Below, in pieces: positions 58,180 through 64,000 of a stretch of 64,000 nt of DNA. This DNA is from Streptomyces alboflavus. GTDB taxonomy: Bacteria; Actinomycetota; Actinomycetes; Streptomycetales; Streptomycetaceae. The notes below the pieces were generated by a model. That model saw nothing but the letters and a program-made list of their open reading frames with translations. It ran no database searches and was not told the DNA's origin. Position 1 is the stretch's first letter. Each line of letters starts with the position of its first letter. Location: assembly GCF_000716675.1 (NCBI RefSeq), contig NZ_JNXT01000039.1, forward strand, positions 1-64,000. Direction: 5' to 3'. Both the position numbers and the translations under genes were made by a program.

Positions 58180-58404
58180 GGCGGGAGTTCCGGGGGCGGC
58201 GGGCCGAGGGGGCGCCCCAGGCGGGTGGCCCGCTCCGGGTGTGACGTAGATCGTGTACGCGTCACACGCTGACCGGGCGTTCCAGGGAACCACGCACGTC
58301 GATCTTCAGTCGTAGAAGGGGTGCGGGTGACTCCGCATGGACGTGCGAGGCGTGCGCGCGGCGTGATGCGCGCGGGGTACGCCAGGAATCTGGGGGAACG
58401 GAAC

Positions 58405-59271
58405 GTGAAGTCAGCTGTGTCGCGTGTCGTGGTGGCCGTCTCGGTCGCGGCCGCTCTGGGTCTGACCGCCGCGTGCGGTGGCGGCGACGGGGACGGGGGC
58501 GGCGACCGCGACGGCGGCAAGTCGTCGACGTCGCAGGCGAAGCCGAAGGGGCCGGGCGGCGGTGCGGGCGGTTCGGGGGCCGAGGGCGGTTCCGGCGGTT
58601 CCGCGGACGCATCCCCCGAGGCCAGGAAGCTGAAGGCGAAGGTCATCGCCGCGGGCGACCTGAAGCGGGCGGCCCTGAAGCGGTACGGGGTGACGCCCCG
58701 GGAGCGGTCGAAGCTGGAGGCCGCGTCGGACGGCGCCGCGACGACCCCGGCCGCCTGCCGCCCCCTGTCGGACATGATGGCCGCCGCCACCCCGCCGAAG
58801 GCCAAGGCCCACGCGGGCCGCGCGGTGGCGCCGAAGAGCGTGCGCGACGACCTGGCGACGACGGACGTCGAGCTGTTCGCGTACGACAGCCCGGACAGCG
58901 CGCGGAAGGCGCTGCGGGACGTGCGGTCGGCGCTGAGGTCGAAGGAGTGCGGCGCGTTCCGCGCGGGCGGCGTGCGCTACAGCGGTGTCGCGCCCGAGGC
59001 CGCGCCGGACAAGGGTGACGAGTCGGTCGCGTACAAGCTCGGCAGCCGCCAGGAGCAGCTCGTGAAGCGGCACGCGGTCGTCGTGGTGCGGGACGGTTCG
59101 ACGCTGGTCTCCTTCGCCGCGCGGAACTACTACGACCCGGAGTCCGTGGCGGGCGAGGACGAGTCCCGCAAGGACGGCGGCGGCACGGACCTGCCCGGCT
59201 CGGACAAGGCGGACGAGGAGCCCGAGGTGCCGTCGGCGGTTGTGGACGCGCAGCTGGACAAGGTGGGCTAG
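58405..59271 (+). CDS. lipoprotein of unknown function
   Basis: A 288-residue exported lipoprotein with signal sequence and lipobox LTAAC, a Gly/Asp/Ser linker, and a folded part of about 200 residues containing two further Cys (PAACRPL and SKECGAF), possibly a disulphide. GTG 58405 follows GGGGGAACGG and begins the basic n-region KSAVSR. No known domain is recognised. A run of 7-bp repeats starts right after its stop codon. Confidence 0.78.
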   Translation: MKSAVSRVVVAVSVAAALGLTAACGGGDGDGGGDRDGGKSSTSQAKPKGPGGGAGGSGAEGGSGGSADASPEARKLKAKVIAAGDLKRAALKRYGVTPRERSKLEAASDGAATTPAACRPLSDMMAAATPPKAKAHAGRAVAPKSVRDDLATTDVELFAYDSPDSARKALRDVRSALRSKECGAFRAGGVRYSGVAPEAAPDKGDESVAYKLGSRQEQLVKRHAVVVVRDGSTLVSFAARNYYDPESVAGEDESRKDGGGTDLPGSDKADEEPEVPSAVVDAQLDKVG

Positions 59272-59275
59272 GCGC

Positions 59276-59345
59276 GGGTGCCGGGTGCCGGGTGCCGGGT
59301 GCCGGGTGCCGGGTGCCGGGTGCTGGGCGCCGGGCGCTGGGCGCC
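59276..59345. repeat. 7-bp tandem repeat array, ten copies
   Basis: The unit GGGTGCC is repeated six times, then continues with GGGTGCT, GGGCGCC, GGGCGCT and GGGCGCC. It starts four bases after the lipoprotein stop. The 7-bp unit is not a multiple of three, consistent with a non-coding location. Confidence 0.9.
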
Positions 59346-59412
59346 GGGCGAGGCGCGGTAGGCGCTGGGCCGGGGGCGGCGGGCTTTCGGCTGCCGGTTC
59401 GACGGAAGAGCG

Positions 59413-59445
59413 AAGGGCCCCGCGGGACGGATCCGCGGGGCCCTT
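59413..59445 (+). terminator. terminator after the lipoprotein gene
   Basis: A perfect 13-bp stem (AAGGGCCCCGCGG with CCGCGGGGCCCTT) with a 7-base loop. Confidence 0.8.
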
Positions 59446-59554
59446 GGCTGTCAGCACCGACGTCAGGGCAGCGTCGGTGCCTCGGTGCGGCGCCGGGGGA
59501 GTGCGCCGCTGGTCGAATGTGCCGGTGGCCGACCCGGCGCACAAGGGGCGCGCG

Positions 59555-59570
59555 GCTGGTGTAGACCAAT
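59555..59570. promoter_or_regulatory. DasR-like operator (dre site)
   Basis: GCTGGTGTAGACCAAT matches the dre consensus ASTGGTCTAGACCAST at 13 of 16 positions. DasR is the GlcNAc-responsive GntR repressor of streptomycetes. No intact target gene follows on the + strand, so it may be a relic. Confidence 0.5.
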
Positions 59571-60004
59571 GGCAATGGAGTTGTGGAAAGCGGGGCCCGG
59601 GGCCCCTCTCCCTCTACGCATCGTGGAGGATGGCCGGTTCTCCGCGCAACTGTTTCGACGACATCTTGGGGCACAAGGCCGGATTGGCACGGGCCGATGA
59701 GGCTGGCCGAAAAGCGTTCCAGGAGCGCGCCGCGGAAGCGGAGGGTGCGGGGCCGCCGAAACGGCTCGGCGGGACGGAGCGGGAAACGGAACGAGAACGG
59801 AACGGGGGCGGCCCGAGAACGGGACGGGAACGCCATGGGGACGGGACCGGGACGAGGCGGGAACGGAGGGGGAAACGAGGCGGGAGCGGTGCCGGAAGGG
59901 GACGGGGGCCGACCGGCTCCGGGCGTCCCCGGAGCCGACCGTTCCCTGGGTGACCGGGCTGCTGTCCCCTGCCGTCCGGTCACTTCTCTGGAGCGAGGTC
60001 CCAC

Positions 60005-60027
60005 GGCGTACGCGAGTCGCGTACGCC
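60005..60027. repeat. perfect 10-bp inverted repeat
   Basis: GGCGTACGCG-AGT-CGCGTACGCC. It could be a hairpin or an operator; it lies in the gene-free region downstream of the chorismate mutase gene. Confidence 0.7.
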
Positions 60028-60264
60028 TCATCGCTCCAGCGGAGCCACGCGTGGTTCTTGCGGCCCGCCCCTGGCTGGCACGGACATCGGGACCAACGAA
60101 ACCCGTCGGGAACCGGTCACGCGCCGTACGGGTGAGAAGGGATCCGAACTCAGGTCCGTGGCGCAGTGGTTCCGCTTTTCGACGGGCCTCGACAGGGCCT
60201 CGACAGGGGCTTCGACAGGGACTTCGCCGGGGACTTCGCCGGGGCGGGGAGGCCCCCGGCGGAC

Positions 60265-60567
60265 TCAGACGCGGCCCCGGCACAGCTCCAGGAGCGTCAT
60301 GGCGAGCTGGGTGCCGGGCTTGCCGAGAGCGTCCCTGTAGTGGCTGAGGATCTCCATCTCGCGGGAGAGGTTCACGCGGCGCCCGCCGGAGCTGATGCGG
60401 GCTTCCTGGATGACGGCGGAGACGGCCATCCGTTCCTGGACGAGCCCGATGATCCGGTCGTCGAGGGCGTCGATGCGCTCGCGGGCACCGCCGATCAGCT
60501 CGGCGGCCCCGGGGGTGCGGGCGCCGGTCCGCTCGGCGGGGGTGGTGGCGGGAGTGGCGGTGTTCAT
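60265..60567 (-). CDS. chorismate mutase, AroQ type
   Basis: A 100-residue all-helical enzyme that rearranges chorismate to prephenate for phenylalanine and tyrosine. The fold signature is visible: RERIDALDDRIIGLVQERMAV (catalytic Arg), VIQEARISSGG, then SREMEILSHYRDALGKPG and a final MTLLELCRG helix. ATG 60567 gives the size of monofunctional actinobacterial enzymes. Upstream on the same strand are a Phe-containing leader peptide and a terminator hairpin, so expression is probably controlled by attenuation. Divergent from guaA. Confidence 0.9.
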   Translation of the reverse strand: MNTATPATTPAERTGARTPGAAELIGGARERIDALDDRIIGLVQERMAVSAVIQEARISSGGRRVNLSREMEILSHYRDALGKPGTQLAMTLLELCRGRV

Positions 60568-60617
60568 GGTGGTGGGGCTCCTCGATCGGGTCGCGGGGCC
60601 CGGGGCGGCAGTGCCCG

Positions 60618-60656
60618 GAAACAACAGAACGCCCCGGGCCTTGTCGGCCCGGGGCG
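60618..60656 (-). terminator. attenuator hairpin upstream of chorismate mutase
   Basis: On the minus strand an 11-bp GC stem (CGCCCCGGGCC-GACAA-GGCCCGGGGCG, 60630-60656) is followed by the T-rich TTCTGTTGTTT. It lies between the leader peptide and the chorismate mutase start, the arrangement of a transcription attenuator. Confidence 0.8.
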
Positions 60657-60680
60657 CCTGGGAAGTCGCTTGGCGTTACG

Positions 60681-60752
60681 TCAAGCAGCTCGACCATGGC
60701 AGCCGGCGAGCCGGATGCCATAGGTAAAGACGAAGGTCGAGTGCGTGAACAT
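60681..60752 (-). CDS. Phe/Tyr leader peptide of the chorismate mutase gene
   Basis: A 23-codon frame translating to [20 protein letters not shown] followed by RAA. Residues 2, 7 and 9 are Phe and 11 is Tyr, a strong bias for the pathway end products. It ends 24 bases before a rho-independent hairpin. By analogy with amino-acid leader peptides, ribosome stalling at Phe codons under starvation would allow read-through into chorismate mutase. No experimental support is available here. Confidence 0.75.
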   Translation of the reverse strand: MFTHSTFVFTYGIRLAGCHGRAA

Positions 60753-60810
60753 GCGCCCCAGTGTACGCACACCACCCAGGACATCGACCGCACACCCATC
60801 CAGCCCGTCG

Positions 60811-60900
60811 TGGGGGTACCCCCTGCTCCTTGAGAGCTTGGGGGAGCTTGAGGACGAGCGCGAAGCGCGACAGGGGGGCGAGGGGCGCAGCCCCAGGAGA
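60811..60900. repeat. dispersed intergenic repeat upstream of guaA
   Basis: GGGGGTACCCCCTGCTCCTT, then GAGAGCTTGGGGGAGCTTGA and a GACGAGCGCGAAGCGCGACA segment, form imperfect inverted arms (TACCCCC/GGGGGA; GCGCGAAGCGCG). The words recur in streptomycete intergenic regions and partly match the elements at 19778 and 31401. Confidence 0.65.
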
Positions 60901-60963
60901 CGGGAAGGGAAGGGGCGGAGGGGGCGAACACCCACACCAGACGCCCACCCCCCGTCCCCCCGT

Positions 60964-60969
60964 TAGAAT
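60964..60969 (+). promoter_or_regulatory. guaA promoter -10 box
   Basis: TAGAAT, 40 bases before the chosen guaA start, in a run of C/G-rich sequence. No convincing -35 is seen 17-18 bases upstream. Confidence 0.45.
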
Positions 60970-61009
60970 CGACGCACACACCCTCATGCTCACCGCCGGA
61001 AGGCAGACC

Positions 61010-62590
61010 GTGCCAGTAGCGCCCCCCGCCGCCCCCGACACCGTCCTGGTCGTCGACTTCGGAGCGCAGTACGCCCAGCTCATCGCCCGCCGCGTCCGCG
61101 AGGCCCGGGTCTACAGCGAGATCGTGCCGAGCACCATGCCGGTTGCCGAGATGCTCGCCAAGAACCCCGCGGCGATCATCCTCTCCGGCGGCCCGTCCTC
61201 GGTGTACGCCGAGCAGGCCCCGTCGGTGGACCGCGCCCTCTTCGAGGCCGGCGTCCCCGTCTTCGGCATGTGCTACGGCTTCCAGCTGATGGCGACGACC
61301 CTCGGCGGCACGGTCGACAACACCGGCGCCCGCGAGTACGGCCGCACCCCCCTGCACGTCTCCAAGTCCGGCTCGACCCTCTTCGAGGGCACCCCGGACG
61401 AGCAGTCCGTGTGGATGTCGCACGGCGACGCGTGCAGCGCCGCCCCCGAGGGCTTCGCCGTCACGGCGTCCACCGACGTCGTCCCGGTCGCGGCCTTCGA
61501 GAACGACGAGAAGAAGCTGTACGGCGTGCAGTACCACCCCGAGGTCATGCACTCCACGCACGGCCAGCAGGTCCTGGAGCACTTCCTGTACCGCGGCGCG
61601 GGCCTGACCCCGTCCTGGACCACCGGCAACGTCATCGACGAGCAGGTCGCGGCGATCCAGGCCCAGGTCGGCACCAAGCGCGCCATCTGCGGTCTGTCCG
61701 GCGGCGTCGACTCCGCGGTCGCCGCTGCCCTCGTCCAGAAGGCCATCGGCTCCCAGCTGACCTGCGTGTACGTCGACCACGGCCTGATGCGCCAGGGCGA
61801 GACCGAGCAGGTCGAGAAGGACTTCGTGGCGGCGACCGGCGTCCAGCTGAAGGTCGTCGACGCGCAGGAGCGGTTCCTCTCCGCGCTCGCCGGGGTGTCC
61901 GACCCCGAGGAGAAGCGGAAGATCATCGGCCGTGAGTTCATCCGCGTCTTCGAGCAGGCGCAGGCCGAGATCGTCGCGGAGGCCCCCGGGGACCAGCCCG
62001 TCGAGTTCCTCGTCCAGGGCACGCTCTACCCCGACGTGGTCGAGTCCGGTGGCGGCACCGGCACCGCCAACATCAAGTCCCACCACAACGTGGGCGGCCT
62101 CCCCGAGGACCTCGAGTTCCAGCTCATCGAGCCGCTGCGCAAGCTCTTCAAGGACGAGGTGCGCATGGTCGGCCAGGAGCTCGGCCTGCCCGACGAGATC
62201 GTCCAGCGCCAGCCCTTCCCGGGCCCCGGCCTCGGCATCCGCATCGTCGGCGAGGTCACCCGCGAGCGCCTCGACCTGCTGCGCGAGGCCGACGCCATCG
62301 CCCGCGAGGAGCTGACCGCGGCCGGGCTCGACCGCGAGATCTGGCAGTGCCCGGTCGTGCTGCTCGCCGACGTCCGCTCCGTCGGCGTCCAGGGCGACGG
62401 CCGCACCTACGGCCACCCGATCGTGCTGCGCCCGGTCTCCTCCGAGGACGCCATGACGGCCGACTGGTCCCGCCTGCCGTACGACGTGCTCGCGAAGATC
62501 TCCACCCGCATCACCAACGAGGTCGCCGACGTCAACCGCGTCGTCCTCGACGTCACGAGCAAGCCGCCGGGCACCATCGAGTGGGAGTAG
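61010..62590 (+). CDS. guaA: GMP synthase (glutamine-hydrolysing)
   Basis: A 526-residue enzyme that aminates XMP to GMP. The class I glutamine amidotransferase domain (about 12-205) has the nucleophile Cys in [10 protein letters not shown] and the His/Glu pair in YHPEV. The ATP pyrophosphatase domain has the P-loop [10 protein letters not shown], and the C-terminal dimerisation domain ends [12 protein letters not shown] 61010 with GGAAGG upstream gives the usual family length; ATG 60986 in frame would add eight residues. It completes the guanine nucleotide pathway with guaB. Confidence 0.97.
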   Translation: MPVAPPAAPDTVLVVDFGAQYAQLIARRVREARVYSEIVPSTMPVAEMLAKNPAAIILSGGPSSVYAEQAPSVDRALFEAGVPVFGMCYGFQLMATTLGGTVDNTGAREYGRTPLHVSKSGSTLFEGTPDEQSVWMSHGDACSAAPEGFAVTASTDVVPVAAFENDEKKLYGVQYHPEVMHSTHGQQVLEHFLYRGAGLTPSWTTGNVIDEQVAAIQAQVGTKRAICGLSGGVDSAVAAALVQKAIGSQLTCVYVDHGLMRQGETEQVEKDFVAATGVQLKVVDAQERFLSALAGVSDPEEKRKIIGREFIRVFEQAQAEIVAEAPGDQPVEFLVQGTLYPDVVESGGGTGTANIKSHHNVGGLPEDLEFQLIEPLRKLFKDEVRMVGQELGLPDEIVQRQPFPGPGLGIRIVGEVTRERLDLLREADAIAREELTAAGLDREIWQCPVVLLADVRSVGVQGDGRTYGHPIVLRPVSSEDAMTADWSRLPYDVLAKISTRITNEVADVNRVVLDVTSKPPGTIEWE

Positions 62591-62620
62591 TCCCCACCAC
62601 CCCGTCGGCCCCCTCGGCCT

Positions 62621-62667
62621 GAACGCCGGTGCCGCCGCCCACCATCCGGGCGGCGGCACCGGCGTTC
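62621..62667. terminator. bidirectional terminator after guaA
   Basis: A perfect 20-bp stem with a 7-base loop (arms 62621-62640 and 62648-62667, core CGGTGCCGCCGCCC). It abuts the stop codon of the convergent PNPOx-family gene. Confidence 0.9.
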
Positions 62668-63147
62668 TCATGCCCGCCTGGTCTTCCTCAGCGGCTGCCC
62701 CGGCTTCCACAGCTGCACCGCCAGGTACTTCTCGTCCTCGATGTACGTCCGTACGACCTCCGTCAGCTCCACCCGGAACAGGTGGAACGCCGACGGGTCC
62801 GGCGGCTCCACCTCGTCCACGTACAGCGCGATCGTCTCCTGGTCCCGCACCTCGACCGCCCGCCCCGCGATCCGCACGTCGCCGCCCGCCATCTCCGTGC
62901 CCACCCCCGGATTCGCCTGCAGCGCGAACCGCGGATCGCGGCGCAGATCCAGCGCCTTCAGCGAGTTCGGCATCATCCCGAGCCACAACTCGCCGTTCAG
63001 GAAGCGCACTTCGATGCCCGTCGTGCGCGGCGCCCCGTCCTTGCGCAGCGTCGCGAGAACGTGGTGGGTGAACTGTCCGAAGCGGTCCTCGACGGTCCGC
63101 GCCAGTTCCGGTTCCGCGGCCGTGAACGCCGCCCAGTTGAAGATCAT
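62668..63147 (-). CDS. pyridoxamine 5'-phosphate oxidase family protein
   Basis: A 159-residue flavin-binding split-barrel protein, probably using FMN or F420. Family features are the N-terminal HHVLATLRKDGAPRTTGIEV, then NGELWLGMMPNSLKALDLRR and DPRFALQANP. Such small actinobacterial members are often F420-dependent reductases or haem/biliverdin-type enzymes; the substrate cannot be told. ATG 63147 is the first start after the divergent regulatory region, in which a palindrome lies 19-43 bases upstream. Confidence 0.85.
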   Translation of the reverse strand: MIFNWAAFTAAEPELARTVEDRFGQFTHHVLATLRKDGAPRTTGIEVRFLNGELWLGMMPNSLKALDLRRDPRFALQANPGVGTEMAGGDVRIAGRAVEVRDQETIALYVDEVEPPDPSAFHLFRVELTEVVRTYIEDEKYLAVQLWKPGQPLRKTRRA

Positions 63148-63165
63148 GCGGTAAGTCTGCCTCCC

Positions 63166-63190
63166 AAAGGAGACATCTGCTGTCTCCTTT
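63166..63190. promoter_or_regulatory. palindromic operator 1, AAAGGAGACA-N5-TGTCTCCTTT
   Basis: A perfect 10-bp inverted repeat with a 5-base spacer, 19-43 bases upstream of the PNPOx-family start. It does not look like a terminator, because it lies upstream of both divergent genes. Confidence 0.65.
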
Positions 63191-63261
63191 TCCGCGCCGC
63201 CCCTGAACGCCCCTGCCCGCCCCGCTCGCCGCACCCCTGGCCCGCCTGCCGACTCCCTTCA

Positions 63262-63282
63262 CAGGAGACCCCTGTTCTCCTG
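63262..63282. promoter_or_regulatory. palindromic operator 2, CAGGAGA-N7-TCTCCTG
   Basis: A 7-bp inverted repeat sharing the GGAGA/TCTCC core with operator 1, about 50 bases upstream of the aldolase-family start. Two related sites in one divergent region suggest one unidentified regulator controlling both genes. Confidence 0.55.
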
Positions 63283-63331
63283 CGCTGACCGGCGGTAACT
63301 TCCGCTCCGTACGGCCAGGGACGGAGGACAT

Positions 63332-64000
63332 ATGCAGGCGCCCACACCCATACCCGTCGAGCGGTTGCAGTTCGCGATGCCGCAGGCGCACGAGACGCCC
63401 GAGGACGAGCGGCGCCACCGCAAGGAACGGCTCGCCGCCGCCCTCAGGATCTTCGGCCGCCTCGGCTACGAGGACGGGGTGTCGGGGCACATCACCGCGC
63501 GCGACCCCGAGTACGACGACTGCTTCTGGGTGAATCCCTTCGGCATGCCCTTCAGGCACATCACCGTCGGTGACCTCGTCCTCGCCAACGCCGACGGCCA
63601 GGTCGTCGAAGGCCGCCACCACGTCAACCAGGCCGCCTTCACCGTGCACGCGCAAGTCCACCGCGCCCGCCCCGAAGCCGTCGCCGTCGCGCACTGCCAC
63701 TCCACGCACGGCCGCGCCCTGGCCGCGCTCGGCGAACTCCTCGACCCCCTCACCCAGGAGTCCTGCGCCTTCTACGAGAGCCACGCCCTGTACGACGCCT
63801 ACACCGGCGTCACCGTCGACGCCGGGGAAGGGCGCCTCATCGCCGCCGCGCTCGGCGACCACAAGGCCCTCATCCTGCGCAACCACGGGCTGCTCACCGT
63901 CGGCGGCTCCGTCGACGCCGCCGCCTGGTGGTTCATCTCCATGGAGCGCTCCTGCCAGATCCAGCTCGCCGCCCGCGCCGCGGGGCGCCCCGTCCTCATC
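63332..64000 (+). CDS. class II aldolase/adducin family protein (partial, runs off the window)
   Basis: The first 223 residues of a class II aldolase/adducin-family protein. ATG 63332 has GGAGG upstream. The conserved SGHITARD stretch, the NPFG loop, the zinc-ligand histidines in HCHSTHGRAL and the later ALILRNHGLLTVG are visible. Members act as sugar-phosphate aldolases or decarboxylases; the substrate is not evident. The gene is cut by the window edge, so total length is unknown. It is divergent from the PNPOx-family gene and probably shares its regulator. Confidence 0.88.
   Translation, partial: MQAPTPIPVERLQFAMPQAHETPEDERRHRKERLAAALRIFGRLGYEDGVSGHITARDPEYDDCFWVNPFGMPFRHITVGDLVLANADGQVVEGRHHVNQAAFTVHAQVHRARPEAVAVAHCHSTHGRALAALGELLDPLTQESCAFYESHALYDAYTGVTVDAGEGRLIAAALGDHKALILRNHGLLTVGGSVDAAAWWFISMERSCQIQLAARAAGRPVLI

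Larger units (their letters stand above)
59446..60264. other. 820-base gene-free region
   Basis: No convincing gene. It contains a DasR-like site (59555-59570), a strongly purine-rich tract on the + strand (about 59725-59935, many GGGAACGG-like words), a perfect inverted repeat at 60005-60027, and 11 to 12-bp imperfect repeats of the type CTTCGACAGGGA (about 60184-60246). Long open frames here are low-complexity and lack ribosome sites. Confidence 0.55.

Noticed and set aside
60005..60027. Attachment site or IS inverted repeat
   Set aside because: No integrase, transposase or target duplication is nearby; reported only as an inverted repeat.
59583..60347. 254-codon + strand frame in the gene-free region
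   Set aside because: Its composition follows the purine-rich repeats, it has no start signal, and it overlaps the end of the chorismate mutase gene on the other strand.
58643..63886. 1747-codon open frame on the minus strand
   Set aside because: It runs antisense through the lipoprotein gene, guaA and others, a normal effect of third-position GC bias. It has no ribosome site and no coherent domain except where it crosses the real minus-strand genes.

Overview
The window is chromosomal core DNA of a Streptomyces-type actinomycete. Evidence: very high GC with strong third-position GC bias, frequent GTG starts, the developmental regulator bldM next to a WhiB-like protein, CIRCE-controlled groES-groEL, and a gene order that, as I recall it, follows the S. 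coelicolor SCO4734-SCO4786 region. I see no rRNA, tRNA, prophage, IS element or CRISPR array.

Layout. 0.1-9 kb: ribosomal proteins rplM-rpsI with promoter and long leader, then cell-envelope and cofactor genes (glmM, coaA, glmS, acpS, nnr) and a DUF389 membrane protein. 9-16 kb: alr, an alpha/beta hydrolase and the t6A tRNA-modification set tsaE, tsaB, rimI, tsaD, with an L,D-transpeptidase-like protein that has lost its active site. 16-25 kb: a membrane protein, a divergent TetR/MFS pair with twin operator repeats, a methyltransferase, a polysaccharide deacetylase lipoprotein, a short lipoprotein remnant and groES-groEL. 25-31 kb: SDR, multicopper oxidase, MOSC protein, LysR regulator, WhiB-like protein, bldM (with a match to the BldN sigma-factor promoter) and the ECF sigma factor shbA. 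31-39 kb: guaB, guaB3, a nucleotide-sugar dehydrogenase lacking its catalytic cysteine, and glpD.

39-52.4 kb is the most striking part: six consecutive same-strand genes for membrane Ser/Thr kinase-type proteins, each with a kinase domain, a disordered linker, one transmembrane helix and an extracellular C-terminal domain. Five have intact catalytic motifs. The second (41445-44600) has lost the catalytic Lys, Asp and DFG and carries an insertion of about 400 residues inside its kinase fold, so it looks like a pseudokinase. Downstream lie a succinate-semialdehyde-type dehydrogenase and a GMC/cholesterol-oxidase-like flavoprotein.

56-64 kb: an LAXTG sortase substrate, a small membrane protein, a lipoprotein, a gene-free stretch with simple repeats and a DasR-like site, chorismate mutase preceded by a Phe-rich leader peptide and terminator (probable attenuator), guaA, a PNPOx-family protein, and a class II aldolase-family gene cut by the window end. 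The last two diverge across two related palindromes.

Many intergenic regions hold short tandem repeats (7, 9, 15, 30 and 33 bp units) and fragments of dispersed Streptomyces intergenic repeats.
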